NCBI GenBank assembly: GCA_964536565.1
Contig: CAZHXK010000045.1
Location: forward strand, 1-10,531
Length of the DNA: 10,531 nt
Origin: GCA-002688135 sp964536565
Lineage (GTDB): Bacteria; Patescibacteriota; Patescibacteriia; Magasanikbacterales; GCA-002688135
Direction of reading: 5' to 3'
In this document: piece by piece, positions 6,840 through 10,531 of the stretch
Position numbering within the stretch: position 1 is the stretch's first letter
Layout of the letters: every line of letters begins with the position of its first letter
Program-made: the position numbers and the translations under genes
The notes under the pieces: model-generated
What the model was told of the DNA's origin: nothing
The model's database searches: none
The model's input: the letters and a program-made list of their open reading frames with translations, nothing else

Positions 6840-7715
6840 TTACATCTTACGCAGTTGCGCGATGCGATCGGCGATCGGAGGATGTGTTTGGAATAAGCGT
6901 ACCAGACCTTTGTCTTTATTTCCGAATGGACTTGAGAGGAAGAGGTGGGCGGTCGCATTGTTTGCACGTTCCATTGGTTTGTTTTGTTTTCCAATTTTTT
7001 CGAGTGCGCGCGCAAGTCCTTCTGGATATCGAGTGAGGAGCGATCCGGATGCGTCAGCGAGATATTCGCGTTTGCGAGAAACGGCGAGTTTGATGAGGTT
7101 TGCAATGAGGGGGGAGAGGATTGCAAGAACTAATCCAACAATGATAATCCATCCTCCTGCTTTGTTGTCGCGGCTGCGAGATCCAAATAAATGCATGCGC
7201 AACATGATGTCAGATAGTAGTGCGACTAATCCAACAAGTACGATCACAACAGTCATGATGCGGATATCGTAATTTTTAACATGTGATAATTCATGCGCCA
7301 TGACACCTTCGAGTTCTTCGTTTTCTAGTGCGTCGATTGCTCCGGTTGTGACTGCTACAGATGCATGTTCGGGATCTCGGCCTGTAGCAAAGGCATTAAT
7401 GGCTGGATCAGGGATAATGTATACCTTTGGCATGGGTAATCCTGCGGTGATCGCGAGGTTTTCGACCATGCGATATACGTATGGATTATCGTGTACGCCG
7501 ATTGGTTTTGCGCCGGCTGTTGCGAGTGCAACTTTATCTCCTTGAAAAAAAGAGAAGAGCGTCATAACAAGTACCACGATAGTGGCCATTGCTAGACCAG
7601 CGATAGGATCGCCCATGTATGCGCCGAACACGTATCCGAGTCCGATAACGAATAACGTGAATACAAACATAAGTATCCACGTTTTTTGTTTGTTTGAATC
7701 AATCTGTGAGTACAT
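6840..7715 (-). CDS. htpX: HtpX family M48 membrane zinc metalloprotease
   Basis: A 291-residue integral membrane protease with the full HtpX layout: two N-terminal helices (about 12-30 and 38-57), the YRMVENLAITAGLPMPKVYI segment (81-100), the zinc motif HELSH (H141, E142 catalytic, H145) with third ligand E217 in REYLADASG, and two further helices (about 153-171 and 187-208) between the ligands. The C-terminal FQTHPPIADRIAQLRKM is also typical. The family degrades damaged or misassembled membrane proteins with the active site facing the cytoplasm, often under envelope stress and often with LemA. Here lemA lies upstream in the same direction but a DUF559 cassette and repeat intervene. A TATATT -10 box lies so close to ATG 7715 that a transcript from it would be nearly or fully leaderless. 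clpC follows 90 bases downstream with its own promoter. Confidence 0.96.
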   Translation of the reverse strand: MYSQIDSNKQKTWILMFVFTLFVIGLGYVFGAYMGDPIAGLAMATIVVLVMTLFSFFQGDKVALATAGAKPIGVHDNPYVYRMVENLAITAGLPMPKVYIIPDPAINAFATGRDPEHASVAVTTGAIDALENEELEGVMAHELSHVKNYDIRIMTVVIVLVGLVALLSDIMLRMHLFGSRSRDNKAGGWIIIVGLVLAILSPLIANLIKLAVSRKREYLADASGSLLTRYPEGLARALEKIGKQNKPMERANNATAHLFLSSPFGNKDKGLVRLFQTHPPIADRIAQLRKM

Positions 7716-7721
7716 ATGTGT

Positions 7722-7727
7722 AATATA
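7722..7727 (-). promoter_or_regulatory. Possible htpX -10 box giving a leaderless mRNA
   Basis: TATATT on the minus strand (7727-7722) ends seven bases before ATG 7715, so transcription would start at or next to the A of the start codon. The -35 region falls in the adjacent repeat (about 7745-7750, CTTTCA) and matches poorly. No ribosome site could be accommodated. Confidence 0.4.
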
Positions 7728-7825
7728 CCCCCACCCGGCCCCCCTGAAAGGGGGAGGAGTTCGCTTAGGGTTGTGTTTATCAGGAAGGTATTCCCCTCCT
7801 TTTCAAGGAGGGGTTAGGGGAGGTT
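7728..7825. repeat. G/C-run double-palindrome repeat associated with the DUF559 gene
   Basis: Two hairpins lie about 40 bases apart. CCCCCT (7740-7745)/AGGGGG (7749-7754) closes on GAA, and CCCCTCCTT (7793-7801)/AAGGAGGGG (7805-7813) closes on TTC with a perfect nine-base-pair stem. C-runs and G-runs flank both (CCCCCACCC at the left, TTAGGGGAGG at the right). The composition is quite unlike the neighbouring AT-richer DNA. The repeat overlaps the last codons and stop of the DUF559 gene (7814-7822) and abuts the htpX -10 box. From memory, DUF559 genes in unrelated bacteria are often bordered by similar CCTCCCCTAACCCCTCC sequences. It may be the edge of a mobile cassette. Confidence 0.7.
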
Positions 7826-8170
7826 ATTTTGGATAAAAACTAAAGTTCCTTCAATATTGTGTAATACTTCAGTGTTTAAAATTCTTAGAACTGTAATACC
7901 ATTGTCTTTTAAAAAATCATCACGTTTTGTATCTCGAGCTTGTTCTCCTTTTGTGTAATGAGATTCACCATCAAGCTCTATTGCTAGTTTTAATTGAGCA
8001 CAATAGAAATCCAATACGTATGGTCCTACGCCGTACTGACGTCTAAATTTGAGATTTTGGAATTGCCTTTTTCGTAATTTATTCCAGAGGATTACTTCTG
8101 CTGGTGGCATGTTTTTTCTGAGTGTGCGTCGGAAGTCTTTTTGGTGTGGTTGGTTGAATAGTTTTTTCAT
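7814..8170 (-). CDS. DUF559 (Vsr/PD-(D/E)XK endonuclease-like) protein
   Basis: A 118-residue protein with the DUF559 signature: an N-terminal helix with LRKNMPPAEVILWNKLRKRQ (17-36), FRRQYGVGPYVLDFYC (42-57), the acidic core LAIELDGESHY (62-72: E65, D67, H71), the RDTKRDDFLKDNGITVLRI helix/strand (79-97) and a conserved late N-T-E-V. D54, E65 and D67 would be the PD-(D/E)XK-type metal site by analogy with Vsr. Length is normal for the family. No member's biological role is well established, to my knowledge. It starts 17 bases after the lemA stop, and those bases hold a small CCGC-GAAAA-GCGG hairpin. Its stop lies inside a G/C-run palindromic repeat. This separates lemA from htpX, which are usually adjacent, so it looks like an inserted gene, possibly a small mobile cassette. 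Confidence 0.9.
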   Translation of the reverse strand: MKKLFNQPHQKDFRRTLRKNMPPAEVILWNKLRKRQFQNLKFRRQYGVGPYVLDFYCAQLKLAIELDGESHYTKGEQARDTKRDDFLKDNGITVLRILNTEVLHNIEGTLVFIQNNLP

Positions 8171-8187
8171 GCCGCTTTTCGCGGAGA

Positions 8188-8754
8188 TTAAAATTTTACT
8201 TCTACGTTCTTCTTTTCTTCTGCGCTTGCTTCGAAGAATTCAAATGCTTTGAAGTTGAAAGCACCTGCGATGGTGTTGGTAGGGAATACGGTGATTGCGG
8301 TGTTGAAGTCGCGTACGTTTCCGTTGTAGAAACGTCGAGCAGCTTGGATTTTGTTTTCTGTGTCTGAAATTTCGTCTTGTAGCTGCATGAAGTTCTGTGA
8401 TGCTTTCAAATCTGGGTAACTTTCTGAAAGTGCGAATAGATTTTTTAATGCACCAGCCAATGCGTTTTCTGCAACGGCCATTTCTGCGAGTGCTGCTCCT
8501 GATGTGTCATGGGTTTGTACAGCTTGTTGTCGTGCTTTCACGACTGCTTCAAGCGTTCCAGCCTCGTGCTTCATGTATCCCTTTACAGCTTCCATGAGGT
8601 TGGGAATGAGGTCATATCGGCGTTTGAGTTGTACATCGATGTCAGACCATGCTTCATCTCCTCGCAGTTTGAGTCGTACCAGTTTGTTGTATGTTGCCCA
8701 AAGCCATAATAATAGCAAAACAACGAGACCTATGATGATATATAGTGCGGGCAT
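8188..8754 (-). CDS. lemA: LemA family membrane protein
   Basis: A 188-residue protein with one N-terminal membrane helix (about 3-21) and a long helical domain. Family motifs are intact: YNKLVRLKLRGDEAWSDIDV (22-41), QLKRRYDLIPNLMEAVKGY (42-60), ALSESYPDLKASQNFMQLQ (108-126), TENKIQAARRFYNGNVRDFN (132-151) and the FFE...VEVKF end. LemA proteins are conserved membrane proteins of unclear biochemical role, repeatedly found next to HtpX and thought to act with it. Here htpX is next but one downstream. A promoter TTGCAC-16-TACAAT (8817-8790) gives a leader of about 30 bases; an alternative TATAAT (8768-8763) would give a very short leader. No Shine-Dalgarno is visible. It is divergent from the small exported-protein gene at 8892, with the two -35 boxes only three bases apart. 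Confidence 0.95.
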   Translation of the reverse strand: MPALYIIIGLVVLLLLWLWATYNKLVRLKLRGDEAWSDIDVQLKRRYDLIPNLMEAVKGYMKHEAGTLEAVVKARQQAVQTHDTSGAALAEMAVAENALAGALKNLFALSESYPDLKASQNFMQLQDEISDTENKIQAARRFYNGNVRDFNTAITVFPTNTIAGAFNFKAFEFFEASAEEKKNVEVKF

Positions 8755-8789
8755 ATGTATGGATTATAAGCTGATTAATTGTCGTTATT

Positions 8790-8817
8790 ATTGTAGCAGA
8801 TGAGTGGGCAGGTGCAA
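8790..8817 (-). promoter_or_regulatory. Putative lemA promoter
   Basis: Minus strand TTGCAC (8817-8812), a 16-base spacer and TACAAT (8795-8790). A second, closer -10 (TATAAT, 8768-8763) lacks a good -35. The -35 lies three bases from the divergent -35 at 8821, so polymerases or a regulator at the two promoters could affect each other. Confidence 0.55.
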
Positions 8818-8820
8818 GGG

Positions 8821-8849
8821 TTGACATAGTTGTCTTTCTCTGTTATATT
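8821..8849 (+). promoter_or_regulatory. Consensus sigma70-type promoter for the exported-protein gene
   Basis: TTGACA (8821-8826), a 17-base spacer and TATATT (8844-8849), with a start of transcription near 8856 and a leader of about 36 bases. A short inverted repeat GACA-TAGT-TGTC (8823-8834) overlaps the -35. The boxes and spacing are identical to the candidate small-RNA promoter at 4020-4048. Confidence 0.8.
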
Positions 8850-8880
8850 GGGTGGTTGCTGTGAGTTCTTTACTACAAAT

Positions 8881-8886
8881 AGGGAG
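8881..8886 (+). promoter_or_regulatory. Shine-Dalgarno site deciding the start at 8892
   Basis: AGGGAG lies five bases before ATG 8892. It is the only convincing Shine-Dalgarno sequence in front of a gene in this window and fixes this start. Confidence 0.8.
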
Positions 8887-8891
8887 AAGAT

Positions 8892-9431
8892 ATGAAGAAA
8901 GTTTTTTTGGCTATCAGTCTGGTTGGACTGGTTCTGTTGAGTGGTGTGCGTGTGATGGCTTGTATTGCATTTGATCAGAATTGTGAGGGGCAACTCAAGC
9001 AAGCTGCAGATGCGAATACGCTTGATCTCGCGCATGAGCGTTTGTCGATTGCGGTCGACTATGCGACAGCAGAGGGACTAACCGAGGGTTATACGTCTAT
9101 TATGTACAAAACACCCAGTGATGACATTGGGTTTTGGTATAAGAATTTGACGGAGACACAGGCGAAACTTGCTGCGGCAAAAAATCGGGAGTTGAGCGAA
9201 TCTGAAGAGGCTCAGATTCTTGATAAGGTTCGTGAGACGCTGATTGATCGCGGTGACAACGGAGATGAGGTTACCGCCCCGGGTGGCATTTCGATCTACC
9301 CAAATAACCGTTTGATTGACTACTCTTTGTGGGTGTTCGGTATCATGTTCTTTTTCTCAGGTGGATACATACTTGTTATCGGTCCAGTGAAGCGTCGTGG
9401 GAATGTACATCTGACCATACGTAGGCGTTAA
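8892..9431 (+). CDS. Small exported, C-terminally membrane-anchored conserved protein
   Basis: A 179-residue protein. Residues 1-23 form a signal peptide (MKK, then a hydrophobic core to VMA); C24 in VMAC is a weak lipobox match, so it could be a lipoprotein, or C24 and C31 could form a disulfide. The middle is a helical soluble domain with a distinctive stretch: LKQAADANTLDLAHERLSIA (35-54), then LTEGYTSIMYKTPSDDIGFW (63-82), then YKNL. After VTAPGGISIYPNN (127-139) a second membrane helix (about 145-165) leads to a basic tail (KRRGNVHLTIRRR), which should be cytoplasmic. I recall closely similar stretches in uncharacterised proteins of distant bacteria and archaea, but no known function. 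The gene stands alone: consensus promoter, strong Shine-Dalgarno and its own intrinsic terminator, suggesting substantial independent expression. It is divergent from lemA. Confidence 0.88.
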   Translation: MKKVFLAISLVGLVLLSGVRVMACIAFDQNCEGQLKQAADANTLDLAHERLSIAVDYATAEGLTEGYTSIMYKTPSDDIGFWYKNLTETQAKLAAAKNRELSESEEAQILDKVRETLIDRGDNGDEVTAPGGISIYPNNRLIDYSLWVFGIMFFFSGGYILVIGPVKRRGNVHLTIRRR

Positions 9432-9446
9432 GACGTCTCAGTTTAT

Positions 9447-9470
9447 GCTCGACTTCGGTCGGGCTTTTTT
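9447..9470 (+). terminator. Intrinsic terminator after the exported-protein gene
   Basis: GCTCGAC (9447-9453) pairs with GTCGGGC (9458-9464) over the stable tetraloop TTCG with one T-G pair, followed by six T's (9465-9470). It begins 16 bases after the stop codon and separates this gene from the phosphomannomutase. Confidence 0.92.
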
Positions 9471-9518
9471 ATTTGCTTTGGTTTGCGCAATTTCATACAC
9501 TTGAGGTCTATTAGTAAA

Positions 9519-9544
9519 TGGATCCCCGCATGCGCGAGGATGAC
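9519..9544. repeat. Short palindromic repeat sharing ends with the 3655-3725 element
   Basis: TGGATCC (9519-9525) and AGGATGAC (9537-9544) bound a hairpin, ATCCCCGC/GCGAGGAT with one mismatch over the loop ATGC. The end motifs match those of the right arm of the larger element (3694-3700 and 3721-3728). It lies nine bases before the phosphomannomutase start, where it could affect translation initiation. It has the form of the REP-like GGATTCCCGC...GCGGGAATGAC repeats seen in many bacterial genomes. Confidence 0.6.
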
Positions 9545-9552
9545 GCGTTATT

Positions 9553-10531
9553 ATGTCTATTTTTCGAGCATACGATATTAGGGGGTTGTATCCAGAGGAA
9601 GTTACGCCAGAGATAGTTAAAAAGATTGGCGCAGCGTTTGTGCAATATACAGGTGCGAAGCGGGTTGCTGTCGGTCGCGATATGCGTCCTTCTGGAGATG
9701 TACTGTTTCCGGCTTTGTGTGAGGGGATTGCATCGGCTGGTGCAACTATTATTGATGTGGGGTTGGTTTCAACGCCGCTTTTTTATTTCGCGACGATTAA
9801 TTATGAGGATCATGATGCAGGGATTATGATTACAGCCTCGCATAATCCGGCGGAGTATAATGGTTTGAAGATGATGCATGGAGATGGTTCGCCGATTGGA
9901 GGGAATGCGGGTTTGCCTGAGATTGAGAAGCTGGTGGGTGAGATGGGGGATGTTGCTGCTGCAACGCCTGTTATTGAAACGAAAGAACCTATGTCTGATT
10001 ATGTTTCGAAAATATTTTCGTTGGTTGCGGCTGATGAGATTGCGTCGTTGCGTGTGGTTGTTGATGCGGGGAACGGGATGGGTGGATATGTTGCGCCTCA
10101 TTTGTTTAAAAAATTACCGACAGTGATGACGCCGCTGTATTTTGAATTGGATGGTACGTTTCCGAATCATGAAGCGAATCCGATTAAACCAGAGAACATG
10201 AAAGATGTGCAGGATATGGTTTTGAAAACGCATGCGGATATTGGTGTTGCGTATGATGGAGATGCGGATCGTGTGGGGTTTGTTGATGAACGCGGTGGTT
10301 TGATTAGTGGTGATATTACGACTGCGTTACTCGCGCGTTCTTTGTTGGCGGATCATCCTGGTGGGCGGATTTTGTACGATTTACGAAGTTCTAAATCTGT
10401 GTGCGAAACGGTTGAGAAGCATGGTGGTACATGTGATATGACGCGTGTGGGTCATTCCTTTATAAAGAAGCAGATGAAAGATGAGGGTGCGGTGTTTGCG
10501 GGTGAAGTATCTGGTCATTATTATTTTGAAG
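9553..10531 (+). CDS. Phosphomannomutase/phosphoglucomutase (3' end outside window)
   Basis: The first 326 codons of an alpha-D-phosphohexomutase, usually about 450 residues, cut by the right edge. It interconverts hexose 6- and 1-phosphates (mannose and/or glucose), supplying precursors of sugar nucleotides for glycans. Motifs: IFRAYDIRGLYPEE (3-16), VGRDMRPSG (40-48), the phosphoserine loop TASHNPAEYNG (94-104; S96 carries the phosphate), the metal loop DGDADR (235-240; D235, D237, D239) and the sugar-specificity loop GEVSGHYYF (317-325). GEVSGH is typical of dual PMM/PGM enzymes (AlgC/ManB type) rather than phosphoglucosamine mutase, whose active loop and specificity motif differ. ATG 9553 is chosen because the family N-terminus follows at once. 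No Shine-Dalgarno precedes it, and a REP-like hairpin ends nine bases upstream. A weak promoter (TTGCGC, 18 bases, TCTATT at 9507-9512) is possible. Confidence 0.94.
   Translation, partial: MSIFRAYDIRGLYPEEVTPEIVKKIGAAFVQYTGAKRVAVGRDMRPSGDVLFPALCEGIASAGATIIDVGLVSTPLFYFATINYEDHDAGIMITASHNPAEYNGLKMMHGDGSPIGGNAGLPEIEKLVGEMGDVAAATPVIETKEPMSDYVSKIFSLVAADEIASLRVVVDAGNGMGGYVAPHLFKKLPTVMTPLYFELDGTFPNHEANPIKPENMKDVQDMVLKTHADIGVAYDGDADRVGFVDERGGLISGDITTALLARSLLADHPGGRILYDLRSSKSVCETVEKHGGTCDMTRVGHSFIKKQMKDEGAVFAGEVSGHYYFE

Noticed and set aside
7728..7825. CRISPR or tandem repeat array
   Set aside because: The two hairpins differ in sequence and there is no repeat-spacer periodicity.
8775..9035. Minus-strand frame of 86 codons across the divergent promoter region
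   Set aside because: It overlaps the promoters and the start of the well-supported gene at 8892, and its translation is low-complexity with no protein-like features.
1..10531. Alternative genetic code with TGA as glycine (SR1/Gracilibacteria)
   Set aside because: All recognised genes are complete or open without in-frame TGA and have standard family lengths.

Overview
The window looks like a chromosomal segment of a Candidate Phyla Radiation (Patescibacteria) bacterium, probably of the Parcubacteria group. This is inference from content and style: a secreted two-helix 'T4SS pilin-like' protein fused to a lytic-transglycosylase-like domain, short intergenic gaps, few Shine-Dalgarno sites, lemA/htpX/clpC together, and a compact phosphomannomutase. 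Stop codons are standard and TGA is not needed as a sense codon, which argues against Gracilibacteria/SR1.

The left part (1-4007, all minus strand) reads, in transcription order, as a 91-residue coiled-coil protein, a 388-residue low-complexity membrane protein, a 409-residue membrane-anchored beta-propeller protein whose start lies one base after the preceding stop, and the secreted Cys-rich/two-helix/transglycosylase-like protein that runs off the left edge. This looks like an envelope or type-IV-secretion-related operon, but only the last protein has recognisable T4SS-type features.

The middle (4008-8754, minus strand) is a protein and membrane quality-control block: lemA, a DUF559 nuclease-like gene, htpX and clpC. 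lemA and htpX are commonly neighbours. Here a DUF559 gene and a G/C-run palindromic repeat sit between them and look like an inserted cassette. Between clpC and the 91-residue gene, the opposite (plus) strand carries a consensus sigma70 promoter and, about 110 nt downstream, an intrinsic terminator with no credible reading frame between. This is a candidate small RNA.

The right part (8755-10531, plus strand) begins at a divergent promoter pair. It holds a small exported, membrane-anchored conserved protein with its own promoter, Shine-Dalgarno site and terminator, then a phosphomannomutase/phosphoglucomutase cut by the right edge.

Two imperfect palindromic repeats (about 3655-3725 and 9519-9544) share the same end motifs and suggest a dispersed intergenic repeat family. 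No tRNA, rRNA, CRISPR array or transposase was seen, and no gene-free stretch exceeds 300 bases.
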